From Halomarina pelagica (GTDB lineage: Archaea > Halobacteriota > Halobacteria > Halobacteriales > Haloarculaceae), in the NCBI RefSeq assembly GCF_024228315.1, contig NZ_CP100456.1:1-64000 (forward strand): DNA of 64,000 nt, written 5' to 3'. Shown here piece by piece: positions 1-11,453 of this stretch. The notes under the pieces were generated by a model. The model worked only from the letters and a program-made list of their open reading frames with translations, made no database searches and had not been told where the DNA came from. Both the position numbers and the translations under genes were made by a program. Numbering within the stretch: position 1 is the stretch's first letter; every line of letters starts with the position of its first letter.

Positions 1-447
1 TGCGATGAGCAGATTGGTTCGTGGGCGACAGTCGTTGCGTTTACTCGCGTCAATATCGGGATCCACGATCAGTCCCTTGATCGCCGCTCTTACAGAGCAC
101 ACTACTCTGCTTAATGCATTACCCCCTGCTGACTCATTTTTCTAATTCATGCTTCTAACTCGCCCGGCTGATCTACCAACCTAATTTACGTACATAATCC
201 GTTTATCTATCCTATGTATCGGTGCCCTCTGGATGCCTCTGGGGGACTCCAAGTCTGTATTTCTCTCACGCCTCACTAGGACACATCATCTATCTACATA
301 ATACGTCTATATCGCTTTTCTACCAGTGGAATCCGAGTGGCGCATCTGAGTAACTCATCTAAATGCATCATCCGAATGAATTGGATCGCTGGATTAGGTG
401 AGTGTCTGACGCACCTTTATTATGTACTCGAACGATCTATCGGATAC
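1..447. other. AT-richer non-coding region upstream of parA
   Basis: No convincing gene is visible. The stretch is clearly richer in A and T than the rest of the window and contains recurring short words such as acataat and ctatctac, with a partly symmetric block ccctctggatgcctctggggg around 223-244. Its place directly before a ParA-type gene makes a promoter, centromere-like site or origin-adjacent region plausible, but no iteron array or ORB-like element could be identified by eye. Confidence 0.35.
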
Positions 448-1359
448 ATGCCTATCACGTATACGGTCTATTCGGAGTCCGGTGGCATCCACAAAACCAC
501 CTGGACCGCCAACCTCGCGGCGGCACACGCGCGACAGGGATTCGATGTACTCGTCATCGACCTCGACCACCAGGCTGCTAACCTCACCTACCTCCTCGAT
601 GTCGAGGAAGGCCGCGACGACCCCGACGCCGACAATCTCGTTCGACACGTCCTGGGCCGCCCCGGTGGCGACTTTGAAGATCTCATCCGCAGTACCGACG
701 AGGGCATCGACGTCCTCCCTGCTCACGACATGCTCGAGGAATTCACCGAACTTCTCCTCCAACGCGAACGCTTCGAGGAGAACATGGGCGACGACTTCAA
801 CCGCTACGAACAGCTCTACAACGTCCTCTGGAAGGAGAACGACGTCCAGAAGGACTACGACGTCGTCATCATCGATCCGAACGCCCGCGCCGAGATCATG
901 CTCTACAACGCCATTTACGCGACCCGCACCCTGGTCGCACCAACCAAGCCAGCCGGGAAGGGTAACAAGAGTCTGGATGGCCTGAGCGGCCTCCTCGAGA
1001 GCATGAGCGAACATCTCGGCATCGACGTCGGTGTCGCTGCCGTCATCCTCTCTGGCGCCGGCGGTACGAGCACCCACCGCCGCTACATCGATCAGATGGA
1101 AGATGAGTACGGTATCGCAGCCGCGATGGGGAAACGCGAAAGCATGATGGACGAGATGTGGGACGCACAGGGTACCGCATTCAAGGTCGTCGAGGAGGGC
1201 TGGCATAACGGTGAGAAGGGTACGCGCCGCCGTCGCGACCGTGAAGTCGAATCCCTCGAAACCATCCTCGAAATCGCCGGCTACCTCGCCGCCGAATTCG
1301 GCGTCGAACCACCTCACGAACCGACTCTCACCATCGAGGGTACGGAGGTGCTCTCCTAA
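448..1359 (+). CDS. ParA/Soj-family partition ATPase
   Basis: Deviant-Walker ATPase of the ParA/MinD superfamily, expected to help segregate a plasmid or secondary chromosome. The P-loop SGGIHKTT lies at residues 10-17, followed by the usual helix (TANLAAAHARQG) and the switch region DLDHQAANLTYLL; the second motif DVVIIDPNARAE corresponds to Walker B. The start is set at the ATG at 448, nine residues before the P-loop, because the 37 in-frame residues upstream have no family counterpart. About 303 aa, normal for the family. Its stop codon overlaps the ATG of the next gene, so the two are co-transcribed. The signature lysine before GG is Ser, and the usual second Gly of the loop is His. Confidence 0.85.
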   Translation: MPITYTVYSESGGIHKTTWTANLAAAHARQGFDVLVIDLDHQAANLTYLLDVEEGRDDPDADNLVRHVLGRPGGDFEDLIRSTDEGIDVLPAHDMLEEFTELLLQRERFEENMGDDFNRYEQLYNVLWKENDVQKDYDVVIIDPNARAEIMLYNAIYATRTLVAPTKPAGKGNKSLDGLSGLLESMSEHLGIDVGVAAVILSGAGGTSTHRRYIDQMEDEYGIAAAMGKRESMMDEMWDAQGTAFKVVEEGWHNGEKGTRRRRDREVESLETILEIAGYLAAEFGVEPPHEPTLTIEGTEVLS

Positions 1360-1904
1360 TGGCGGGTCTCAAGAAGGGCACCGGCACCCTCAATTTCGAG
1401 GAGGAAGCACCCGACGACGAGCACGAGGATCCCTCGGAACGGGAGTCCCAGCAGGAGTCGACCAGCACGACCGAGGCGCAGATCGAGTCTACAGACGCGT
1501 CGGAATCGACCGAGAAAACCGCCGAACAGGAACTAGCTTCTTCACAGGACGGGGACAGAGATTCAGAACCCCATGCCGATACAGCGACGGATTCTACCGC
1601 CTCGACAGCGACTCCCACAACACCACAATCCCCGGATTTCGACATGGATAGCCTCCCCTATCTCGTGCGGCGGCAGATGCGTGGCGCCGCAGTAAACGCG
1701 GACCGCACGAACCAGCTCCTCCTCGAAGTTCGCCCCTTCGTCAAGGACGACGAAGACACGTTCCTCGACGATCTCCGAGACCTCGTCGACGGCCCTGTCT
1801 ACAAGGGCGATGCCCGCGAGGCTGCGATGGTCGTCGCCCAGGAGAACCCCGAACTCGTCGCCGAGAAGCTCCGCGAATGGGGGATCGAGTACCTCGATAA
1901 GTAA
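1359..1904 (+). CDS. Small acidic partner of ParA (putative partition protein)
   Basis: 181 aa, starting one base inside the stop of parA (taATG). Residues 1-95 are low-complexity and rich in Glu, Ser, Thr and Asp, hence probably disordered. Residues ~96-181 are a folded-looking C-terminal part (PYLVRRQMRGAAVN ... EKLREWGIEYLDK). No HTH or ParB nuclease motif is recognisable. Small downstream partners like this are common after haloarchaeal ParA genes and presumably bind DNA or ParA. The role is inferred from position only. Confidence 0.65.
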   Translation: MAGLKKGTGTLNFEEEAPDDEHEDPSERESQQESTSTTEAQIESTDASESTEKTAEQELASSQDGDRDSEPHADTATDSTASTATPTTPQSPDFDMDSLPYLVRRQMRGAAVNADRTNQLLLEVRPFVKDDEDTFLDDLRDLVDGPVYKGDAREAAMVVAQENPELVAEKLREWGIEYLDK

Positions 1905-2014
1905 CACAGAGAACGACCAATGTCTCTCTCCGTCTAACCTGGTTGCCGGCTCTGGCTGTCCGTTAGATGTATCGTTCGACGCTGCATCGAAGAGGTACTG
2001 GCTAAACGTAGACG

Positions 2015-3151
2015 TTAGCAATCCAGCAGTGCTAACCGGACGGCGTCGGACATTCCGCTCACCCGGGCTGCGTGCTCCCACGATTCCTCTCGAATACCGT
2101 TCGTGACGTAGGCGAACCCCACGTTCAGTTCGGGGTCGCCCCATCCGAAGATACTCCCCAGTCCGGCGTGGCCGAACATCCGCTCCCGACTGAACGAGCC
2201 GAACATGTCGTTGGCCAGTCCGCCGGTCCAGAACCCCAGGGCGTATCTCGCTGGTCGAGACAGCGTGCCGTCCGACGCCGTTTCAGCGTGGGTGCGGGTC
2301 GCTTCGGCGACCGTCTCCTCGTCGAGAAGGCGCGTCCCGTCGAGTTCGCCACCGTTGGCAATACAGGCGTAGAACCGCGCCATATCCCGGGCCGTCCCGA
2401 TGCCGTTGGCCGCTGGAATCACTGCCCGCCGAACGGCTTCGTCATTGAACGCCTCGGCCGCCTCGGAGGCGGGAACACCGAGACCTTCGCCGGGACTGCG
2501 ACACCGGTCAAACTCCTCGAATCCGGCCAGGGTGGCGACGTCGTCCGCTTCGTCGTCGGCCAGCCCGATAGACGTTCGATTCATACCCAAGGGGTCGAAC
2601 ACGTGTTCTGCGACGTATTCGTCGACGTGTTGTCCGCTGAGTCGACGGACGAGTTCGCCGACGAGCCAGCCGTAGTTTAACGTGTGGTAGGCCGGTTGAT
2701 CGCCGGGCTCGAAGACCGGTTCGATCTCTTCCATCGCTTCGACGACCGCATTCCAGTCGCCCCACTTATCGGGTTGATCATCGAACTCGCCGTACGGGAC
2801 GCCGGCGGTGTGGCTGAGTACCTGCCGGATGGTGATCTCGGCCTTCTGCGTGCCGGCGTCGGCAAACTCCGGCCAGTGATCGACTACGGGGTCGTCGTAG
2901 CCGGCGTTGCCGTCCTCGATGAGCTGGTGCAAACCGACCCCCGCGTACGGTTTCGTACACGAGAAGATGAGATGACGCGTTTCGGATGTGGTCTCGTCGC
3001 CCTCCGGGCCGGTCGTTCCGCCCGCGACATCCACTACGAGATCACCGTCGACGTAGACGGCCAGTTGCGCGCCGTGGTGCAACCCGACGTTGAGGTGGCG
3101 GTCGAACTCCGCTTCGAGTTGTCGTCGGTCGCTGTCGGTGATCCCTGGCAT
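2015..3151 (-). CDS. Serine hydrolase, beta-lactamase/EstB-like family
   Basis: 378-aa protein of the class C beta-lactamase/penicillin-binding-protein-like esterase family. The nucleophile motif S-C-T-K lies at residues 64-67. LSHTAGVPYGEF (~113) and PAYHTLNYGWLVGE (~154) match the conserved substrate-pocket and Tyr regions, and the C-terminal GHAGLGSIFGWGDP resembles the third (H/K-x-G) motif. No signal peptide is visible, so it is probably cytoplasmic. The start is set at the ATG at 3151; an upstream non-ATG extension looks unlike the family. Such enzymes hydrolyse small esters or amides; the substrate cannot be deduced. It stands alone, convergent with the partition pair. Confidence 0.85.
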   Translation of the reverse strand: MPGITDSDRRQLEAEFDRHLNVGLHHGAQLAVYVDGDLVVDVAGGTTGPEGDETTSETRHLIFSCTKPYAGVGLHQLIEDGNAGYDDPVVDHWPEFADAGTQKAEITIRQVLSHTAGVPYGEFDDQPDKWGDWNAVVEAMEEIEPVFEPGDQPAYHTLNYGWLVGELVRRLSGQHVDEYVAEHVFDPLGMNRTSIGLADDEADDVATLAGFEEFDRCRSPGEGLGVPASEAAEAFNDEAVRRAVIPAANGIGTARDMARFYACIANGGELDGTRLLDEETVAEATRTHAETASDGTLSRPARYALGFWTGGLANDMFGSFSRERMFGHAGLGSIFGWGDPELNVGFAYVTNGIREESWEHAARVSGMSDAVRLALLDC

Positions 3152-3378
3152 ATCTATACCCACAACGGTACCGACGATAAGCATTTTCGCTTAAAAAGAT
3201 CGGGATACGACCACCCTCAGAACGCGGAGAGAGGATCTTCGGGAGATTGTGTGGCTTTACACGATTTATATTCGACTCTCGCCTACCGCTGTTCGGAAGC
3301 ATTCGGATGTACTATCGTTGCTCACGACGGCTACAGAGATCGCTGACTCCTCGAATACAGCGGAAACGCGGTGTGTCG

Positions 3379-4503
3379 CTACTGGCCGTTCAGGATGTCG
3401 TCGACGCGGCGAGCGGTCTCCTCCGCTTGGACGTCGTGATACGCCTGGTGGGTCGTCTCGACCGACTGGTGGCGCAGCGCCTCCTGGGCGAGTTCGGCTT
3501 GGCCCTCCGTGTATAGCTGGTGACCGAGGCCGCGACGGGCACCGTGCGGCTTGAGGTAGTCGCCGTCGATGGTGAGATCGGCCGCCTCGCAGAGGCGATT
3601 CATCACCGTCCGCGCACCCCGGACCGAGAGCGCGGGCGGCACCAGCTCGTACTCGCGCATCACTGCGAGCGGTCCCTGCTCGTCGAGCAGTTCCTCGACC
3701 CGTTGCTTCGGCAGTTCGTCGGCGAGCCCCTCTCGGACGGTGCGATAGAGCGACGGGCGGTGGAGCGAGGGGAAGACGGGCCACGCCTCTCCCGGGTCGA
3801 GCACGCGCTGATACCGGTCGAGGCGGCTTTGCGCGGCCGTCGGCAGAGGGGCTGACTGATACTTTCGCGTCTTCCCGAACACGCGCAGGACGCCACCGTC
3901 GAGGTCCACGTCGGCCCATCGCAAGCCCTCGCGCCGGTCGTCGGCGGGGTCGCGGAATACTTCGGCCCCGCGGACGCCCGAGAGGGCGAGCGTGTAGACG
4001 ATCGCGCGGTCGCGGAACGCCGGGAGTGGGTCGCCGCCTTCGTCGAGGACGGCGTCTACCTGTTGGTCGACGTAGCGGAGGATGGCCTGCCGGTCCGCTT
4101 TGGTCCAGAACTGTCGGTCGGGGTCACTCGTTATCTCGGGGAGTTCGTCGGTGGCTCCCCGCCACTGGGCGGGGTTGGTCGCGATGCGGTCGTCGCGCTG
4201 CCACCACGTGAACGACGCTCGGACGAAGGCGTAGTTCTTGTGTGCGGTGCGAGCGCTGAACCGCTCGCTAGGGCGATTGGCGCGGTCGCGGAGGAACTGG
4301 GCGTAGTAGCGGCAGTCGTGTTTGGTGACGTCGTCGACGGCCTGGATGTCGCCGTCCTCGCAGACGACGGCGGCGAACTCCTCGAGTGCCGATCGCACCG
4401 ATCGGCGGTAGTTGCCGGCGTCGATGCTGCGGAGGCGGGCGTCGATGGGCTCCCTGAGGGCCTCAACCCCTGGCGTACCGTCTGCCTGCGTGTCGGGTAC
4501 CAT
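3379..4503 (-). CDS. Tyrosine recombinase / phage-type integrase
   Basis: 374-aa site-specific recombinase of the XerC/XerD-like tyrosine recombinase family. An N-terminal SAM-like core-binding region (ALEEFAAVVCEDG ... DDVTKHDCRYYAQFLRDRAN) is followed by a catalytic domain with the first Arg in LSGVRGAEVF, a Lys in KTRKYQSAPL, the H-x-x-R box PHGARRGLGHQ, and a final His and Tyr nucleophile in LRHQSVETTHQAYHD. All catalytic residues are therefore present. The start is set at the ATG at 4503; earlier in-frame ATGs exist at 4533 and 4572. It could serve element integration or dimer resolution on the same replicon as the ParA pair. No att site was recognised nearby. Confidence 0.88.
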   Translation of the reverse strand: MVPDTQADGTPGVEALREPIDARLRSIDAGNYRRSVRSALEEFAAVVCEDGDIQAVDDVTKHDCRYYAQFLRDRANRPSERFSARTAHKNYAFVRASFTWWQRDDRIATNPAQWRGATDELPEITSDPDRQFWTKADRQAILRYVDQQVDAVLDEGGDPLPAFRDRAIVYTLALSGVRGAEVFRDPADDRREGLRWADVDLDGGVLRVFGKTRKYQSAPLPTAAQSRLDRYQRVLDPGEAWPVFPSLHRPSLYRTVREGLADELPKQRVEELLDEQGPLAVMREYELVPPALSVRGARTVMNRLCEAADLTIDGDYLKPHGARRGLGHQLYTEGQAELAQEALRHQSVETTHQAYHDVQAEETARRVDDILNGQ

Positions 4504-4643
4504 TCTGGGTTCACAGACGGAGTGGGGATGCATAAGGTCACTGCCGCGTACTGGATTACGCGGCAGTAACACCAGACACCACCGTTTCCGGAGAAAACAC
4601 GCGGTACAGGGCTCGTACCGGGTGAGTTAGAGCAGACGCTATT

Positions 4644-5318
4644 TCATAAACTGTATGATGCGATATAGAATACTGCGGGGCCACGGTCGAGTGAGAATGC
4701 AGGGTAGACAATCCGACCGAGATGCTCAGTGATCGCCGCAGCCCGATCAAGGACTGCCCGGTCATCGAGCGTCGATTCCGCCTCCAGCGCAGCCTGTGGC
4801 CTTGTATTCGGCGGCGCTCGCGGCACGGACACGCCTGCTTGCGCTGCTTTCCGCAGAATCGTCCGCGCAGCCGTCTCGATCGTATCTCTCAACTCGGCGG
4901 TGAACCGATTGCGCCAACTCTGCCACAGCGTCGATTGATCAGGGATTGTCTCGAACTCGAGTTGGCGACGGAGCGCCGGCTGCTGCTCAAGGTACTCCAC
5001 AAGTGCCGTCCCGTGGCGCCAGCCGTAGAGCGCTTTAAGCAGAAAGACACGGAACAATTGAGCCATCCCGTACTGCGTGGTGCCGGAATAGCGATCGTGG
5101 GGCTGGAACTCGACGTACGCTACCGGAAGGTGGTAGACGAAGCGATCGACCGAGCCGTGAGCGTCATGCTTGAACTAGATCGTCGCAACCGTCCTAATCT
5201 CCTCCTTGAGCGCGCCGAGCGCGTTGCGATCGTACAGCACTGTTGCGTCGGGTGCTGGCCAGTCGTGTGATGGAGTCGTCGCGATCGTCCGGAAGACCGC
5301 GCGTCGTGAGGCGGGCGT
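4644..5318 (-). pseudogene. Truncated transposase with an in-frame amber codon
   Basis: Reading the minus strand from an ATG at 5318 gives a transposase N-terminus that runs to ...EEIRTVATI, hits TAG at 5175-5177, and continues in the same frame as FKHDAHGSVDRFVYHLP ... YGMAQLFRVFLLKALYGWRHG ... to 4644. The second part has the helical DNA-binding look of haloarchaeal IS4/IS5-superfamily transposases, but the reading frame ends soon after SLDRG, before a DDE catalytic domain. The copy is thus doubly inactivated, by an internal stop and by loss of its 3' part. It lies just outside the intact IS element at 5566. Confidence 0.6.
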
Positions 5319-5346
5319 CGAGGGCATGTGCCGATGCTGACGCTCA

Positions 5347-5397
5347 CACCAACAAAACAGTGTTCACTTCCATCGCCTCAAGACAGTGCTGTTGGTG
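5347..5397. repeat. Inverted repeat CACCAACA/TGTTGGTG
   Basis: Arms CACCAACA (5347-5354) and TGTTGGTG (5390-5397) are perfect complements separated by 35 bases, just upstream of the broken transposase reading frame. This may be part of a terminal end of the degraded insertion sequence or simply a stem-loop; only the symmetry is seen. Confidence 0.35.
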
Positions 5398-5565
5398 CAA
5401 TCGCATCCACTCGGTCACTTTATACTCCGTGGAAGAACCGCTGGAGCGGCCAGATCTACGCTGCGATCGCTATGCATTGAGAACACCGCTCTCAACTACT
5501 GGAGTGGGGGAGACTGCTCGCTGAGTCAAGTGCATGACCTATTCGACGAACAGGCACTGTCTAGA

Positions 5566-6818
5566 TACTTGACTTCGCACGTTAGACGAACAGCACGTCG
5601 ATCTCCTGCATTAGCTGGTCGATGTTCCGGTGTTCACTGCTGAGTGCCCACGACAGAAGGTTCTGAACGGTTTCACGGAAGGAACGTTTGACGTCGTTAC
5701 GAAGCGAACTTGCTCGTGAAATCACCGTTCCTAGAGCGCTGTCTGCAATCCCGAGCTTCAGGAGGCTGTAGGCCAGCATCAGCAGGTGCCAGTGCCGACT
5801 GGCACCTGCGGCATGCCGGAGCTCGCAGGCTCCCAAACCGAGGTCTTGCTTGGTGTCTCTGAAGAACGTCTCGATTCGCCATCTCATCGCGTACAACACG
5901 ATGAGATGGCTCGCTTTTGCGTCGATTTTGTTCGAGACGATGTACTTCACGCTAGGTTTGTCTTCATCATCGTCACCCTCCGAGAAGTCGTCCGATTCTT
6001 TTTCGGTAATCAGGAGCTTCACCTCTCCAAGACGTGCAACGTCGCGTTTCTGCGTCCAGATGTGGTACGTTTCCTCACCAATCGTCCGCTTCACTTTACG
6101 AACGCGCTGGGCGAGCGCATCGACACGGATGCGCTCGCCCGCGTAGGTGACGCGAGTGTCGCTCTTGACTGCTGAGACCCACTGCTTGTGGTACGATTCG
6201 AGGTGCGTGACGAATGCTTCCGAGCAGTAGCTTATGTCAAAGAGATAGGTGTCCGCCGGGACACCTATCTCGATGAGTTCGTCGACAAGATCGATCGCTA
6301 ATTCGATTCGCGTCTTCGCGTTTTTCTCGTAGAGGCGGAAGCTGAGTGGGTACGTGGTTTTTTCGTCGGCGTAGAGAGCGTAGATGAGGTTTTGTCCCCA
6401 GATGTAGCCGCGTTTGGTGTGGTCGTAGAACTTCCCGACGTTAGGAATCCGTTTGCCAGTCTTGTGAGTGAAGGTGTCGTCGATGATGACGACACCTTCA
6501 CGACTCCATGCGGTTTCGTTGTGTGCTTGGAGGAGCGCGAGCCGTTCTCTGTTCAGCTGACCAGTGTCCCAGTTATACTCGGTGAGGAACTTGTTCAAGG
6601 CTCGTTCGCTTTTCGCTGGAAGAACGTGTATTGAGATGCCCTCGACGGTCTTGTTGCTGGCCGCAACAAGACCTGTGACGTAGGTTTTCGCATGGTGTTT
6701 CTGCCGCGTCGAAAAGCACTCTAACTCATCAATCGGAGCAGTGCAGGAGAGAAACGACGTGATCGGCAGCATCAGTCACTCTAGGTCACTGACCTCGATA
6801 AACGTGCGAAGTCAAGTA
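5566..6818 (-). mobile_element. Complete IS element, IS4-superfamily, 1253 bp
   Basis: The element is bounded by perfect 18-bp inverted repeats, TACTTGACTTCGCACGTT at 5566-5583 and its complement at 6801-6818. A single transposase gene fills almost the whole interval. No target-site duplication is obvious in the flanks (CTAGA on the left, AATAT on the right), so either the exact outer boundary differs by a base or two, or the flanks have recombined. Confidence 0.85.
5582..6772 (-). CDS. IS4-superfamily DDE transposase
   Basis: 396-aa transposase that occupies the IS element. The first catalytic Asp lies in VVIIDDTFTHKTGK (~residue 100) and the second in TYLFDISYCSE (~200). The third region, YAMRWRIETFFRDTK, shows the Y-x2-R-x3-E-x6-K signature (YREK) of the IS4 group. 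Overall similarity by eye is to IS701-like/IS4 haloarchaeal elements. The length is full and no frameshift is seen, so the copy may be active. The stop codon lies inside the left terminal repeat, as in compact insertion sequences. Confidence 0.85.
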   Translation of the reverse strand: MLPITSFLSCTAPIDELECFSTRQKHHAKTYVTGLVAASNKTVEGISIHVLPAKSERALNKFLTEYNWDTGQLNRERLALLQAHNETAWSREGVVIIDDTFTHKTGKRIPNVGKFYDHTKRGYIWGQNLIYALYADEKTTYPLSFRLYEKNAKTRIELAIDLVDELIEIGVPADTYLFDISYCSEAFVTHLESYHKQWVSAVKSDTRVTYAGERIRVDALAQRVRKVKRTIGEETYHIWTQKRDVARLGEVKLLITEKESDDFSEGDDDEDKPSVKYIVSNKIDAKASHLIVLYAMRWRIETFFRDTKQDLGLGACELRHAAGASRHWHLLMLAYSLLKLGIADSALGTVISRASSLRNDVKRSFRETVQNLLSWALSSEHRNIDQLMQEIDVLFV

Positions 6819-6884
6819 AATATACCACATCCACTGAGACCCCCGCCGGGCCACCGTCGGTGGTTGTGGCCGAGTTGTCCGCTC

Positions 6885-6925
6885 AGACCCACGACTGAAG
6901 TCGTGGACTTCCGCTCGAATCCTGT
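6885..6925. repeat. Solo IS200/IS605-type end hairpin
   Basis: The palindrome CCACGACTGAAGTCGTGG at ~6890-6907, followed by a pyrimidine-rich tail, is nearly identical to the hairpin at 50673-50692 at the end of a complete tnpB element in this window. No transposase gene is attached, so it is probably a remnant or a non-autonomous (PATE-like) end. Confidence 0.5.
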
Positions 6926-7017
6926 CACTCTCTGACGTCTGTGAGGTCGACGAGATCCGTGCGGTGCTGGCGAGAAGGTGATCGATGAGGAGGGGAGGAG
7001 GGCTGTACGCCGACGCG

Positions 7018-9189
<2,172 letters not shown>

Positions 9190-9487
9190 CTAACGGAGCG
9201 TTTGGCTATTAAGCCTGTTTGCTCTCTCCGATTGAATCGAGTAACGGCGCAGGAGTAAACTGGTTTACCGTGTCGTTCGCCGCTCTGCATTCCCCTCGAG
9301 ATTCACAGGCACGTGGGTCGATCCCACTTCTGTCGACTATCCATATTTCTACACTGATGTATTATATTTTATAGAATTGGTGTCGAATCGCCACAAACTG
9401 TGAGCGCACGTGTCCACTGGGGCAACCTCGGATGTGTGGGAAGGGCTTTGCGTGTTCGGGGCGAACGTCCACCGGGTCTACCACCGA

Positions 9488-10162
9488 ATGCTACAGCTCG
9501 CACGCACGATTGCCCTCGTCGGGCCGGATGGAAGCGGGAAAACCACACAGGCACAACTCCTCGTCGAGCGCCTGCAAGCGGCCGGCTACGACGCGCAGTA
9601 CGTTCATGCGCTATACTATCTGTCCGACAACATCCCCTGTGCAGACCGACTCCGGAGACGCCTCGGTCCACGGACAACGCGTACACGAGATCCGGGGACG
9701 TGTGGCCCATTCTACTCGGTTCGACGGGCACTGTTCGGGTTGTTTGGCGTTTGGTTCGCGCTACTCACGATCGGGATCGTCTCCGTCCGATTTCGCAATA
9801 GGAATCAAGTCGTGGTGTTCGACCGGTACTACCACCAGTTCTTCTACGACGTGTACGGGTCGGTAAGTCCCCTCCTTTCCGGTCTCCTTCCCCAACCGTG
9901 GCGGATGATTTACCTGGACGCTGACCTCACCACGGTCCAGACACGGATGGGAACTGACGATCGAGCGGTCGGTCGGATGTACTACGCCACCGTAATCGAA
10001 CTGTTCGACGAATGTGCAACCGATGGATGGCTGTCCTTCCGCGCAGAATTGCCGATCGAAACGCTTCACGAGCAGATCTTCGAGGCGATCCGGTATGATG
10101 TCGATAGAGACCGGCTCCTCTCCCGACAGCAGCGATCGGAGAAGAGCGACTCTCTGTTGTAG
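9488..10162 (+). CDS. Thymidylate-kinase-like P-loop protein
   Basis: 224-aa P-loop kinase resembling thymidylate kinases. The Walker A motif is GPDGSGKTT at residues ~11-19, followed by QAQLLVERLQAAG. The DR(Y/H) box is VVVFDRYYHQFFYD, and IYLDADLTTVQTRM resembles the strand before the lid. The start is set at the ATG at 9488, ten residues before the P-loop. A central segment FGLFGVWFALLTIGIVSV is unusually hydrophobic for dTMP kinase and suggests a divergent kinase rather than housekeeping Tmk. No functional partner is adjacent. An AT-rich TATA-like stretch lies near 9345-9375. Confidence 0.65.
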   Translation: MLQLARTIALVGPDGSGKTTQAQLLVERLQAAGYDAQYVHALYYLSDNIPCADRLRRRLGPRTTRTRDPGTCGPFYSVRRALFGLFGVWFALLTIGIVSVRFRNRNQVVVFDRYYHQFFYDVYGSVSPLLSGLLPQPWRMIYLDADLTTVQTRMGTDDRAVGRMYYATVIELFDECATDGWLSFRAELPIETLHEQIFEAIRYDVDRDRLLSRQQRSEKSDSLL

Positions 10163-10344
10163 GAGATCGTTGGTCGAGGGGCGGAGAGAACCTCGATGGT
10201 GATCGGCCTGTCGATCGCTCAGCGTAGCGAACGCAACGTATCGTCTCCCCGTGAATGTGAGGAGTGGGCTATCCTGCCTAGCGACTGGTTCATTCTGGAT
10301 TGGCCGCGAGAAGCGCAAGCGTTTGCTGCACAAATACGCTCGAT

Positions 10345-10518
10345 TCAGCACGCGCTGTTTATCAGCGGTTGGGATTCTTCTGCTTCAGCCTCATCGACGT
10401 GGAATGGTTGCGGGTCGAACTGCCGAGCAAACGCGATAATATCGTCTTTCGATGCCATACAGTCGCCGAACTCGAACGTTTCGCCGACCACACAGTCTTC
10501 GAAATAGTTCCTCTGCAT
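10345..10518 (-). pseudogene. MaoC-like dehydratase, N-terminal fragment
   Basis: From the ATG at 10518 the protein reads [18 protein letters not shown] ... [22 protein letters not shown], which is the conserved start of MaoC/hotdog-fold enoyl-CoA hydratase-like proteins. It then leaves the family and stops at about 57 residues, where a full enzyme has about 150. The catalytic half of the hotdog fold is missing. This is a decayed gene cut at its 3' side; the cause is not visible in the flanking 180 bases. Confidence 0.65.
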
Positions 10519-10648
10519 CTCGCACGCTCTTCCTGACACCTTATCGGTGAACCATCACGAACGTGATTCTTGATAGGGATGGGTGTGGGCTGCCGGTCAG
10601 CAACGGAGCTGCGGCGTGAAGCCCGCGGCCCGGGCGGCACCGACCGCC

Positions 10649-11121
10649 TTACTCCGCCTTCGGGACCTCCACCAGCCGGGCGAGGTTCTCCAGGGACATG
10701 CCCCAGCCCGTCGCGGCGTCCTCTTCGGGGATCGGCTTGGGGATACCCTCTTGCCGCACGGTCACCTCGGTCCCCCCTCGACCTCCTCGAGGGTGATGGT
10801 TACGGTCATCTCGCTCTGCATCTCGGGAGCATCCGTCTCGAATTTGTCTGTCTGGACGATGCGCTCGTGGGGCACCAGTTCCACGTACTCGCCACCGAAA
10901 CTGTGCTCGTCGCTCTTGTCGAGCGAGGTGAAGGTCCCGCGGTACGTTCCACCGACCTCGCCGTCGGCGTGGTCGTACGTGGCGGTGTAACCGGCCGGTG
11001 GGGAGAACTTCGCCAGGGCGTCTGCGTCCAGAAACGCGTTGTAGATGCGCTCGGCCGGCGCATCGATTACGCGGCTCACTTCGATGCTTCCCGTTTCCAG
11101 TTCGTCTGTTTGGTTGCTCAT
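10649..11121 (-). pseudogene. SRPBCC/AHSA1-type protein, frameshifted
   Basis: Reads MSNQTDELETGSIEVSRVID ... as a START/AHSA1-like domain, a small ligand-binding fold, for about 115 residues to LEEVEGG. There the frame is lost in a run of six G on the coding strand (plus-strand C run at about 10772-10777). Restoring one G continues as TEVTVRQEGIPKPIPEEDAATGWGMSLENLARLVEVPKAE, the normal family C-terminus, ending at the TAA at 10649. The start overlaps the stop of the upstream ArsR gene by 4 bp (ATGA). ArsR/SRPBCC pairs of this kind are a known arrangement. The shift is either a true mutation or a homopolymer sequencing error. Confidence 0.8.
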
Positions 11122-11453
11122 GACTGATCGTCTTCTTCGACTTGTTGGGCGATGGCCTCCAGTGTGTCCTCCCAGAAGATCCGGTACTGGACGATCCAGG
11201 AGAAGGCTTCGGACAGGGGCTTGCCCTGGAGCGCGCACCTGCGCACTCGGCCTTCGTGGGTCTGTCGGAGCAGTCCGGCGTCCTCCAGCACGCGCAGGTG
11301 TTGGCTGATCGCCGACAGGCTGACGTCGTGAGGTTCGGCCAGTTCACTCACGCTCTGTTCACCCTCGGCGAGCTGCTCGATGATCGAGCGCCGGGTGGGG
11401 TGGGAGAGGGCGGCGAAGACCGCGTCCAGATCAACGTCAGGATGCTTAAGCAT
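11118..11453 (-). CDS. ArsR-family winged-helix regulator
   Basis: 111-aa ArsR-type repressor. The winged helix spans residues ~10-80: FAALSHPTRRSIIEQLAEG, the recognition helix region VSLSAISQHLRVLEDAGLL, and the wing RQTHEGRVRRCAL. No metal-binding Cys pair is seen in the usual helix, so it may sense an organic signal. Its ATG sits inside the 14-bp palindrome GATGCTTAAGCATC, and a second palindrome with the same half-site lies 27 bases upstream; both look like autoregulatory operators. It is translationally coupled to the SRPBCC gene. The C-terminal segment IVQYRIFWEDTLEAI is typical of ArsR proteins paired with AHSA1 proteins. Confidence 0.88.
   Translation of the reverse strand: MLKHPDVDLDAVFAALSHPTRRSIIEQLAEGEQSVSELAEPHDVSLSAISQHLRVLEDAGLLRQTHEGRVRRCALQGKPLSEAFSWIVQYRIFWEDTLEAIAQQVEEDDQS

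Noticed and set aside
5561-6823. Target-site duplication of the IS4-family element
   Set aside because: The bases next to the terminal repeats (CTAGA and AATAT) do not match, so no duplication can be claimed.
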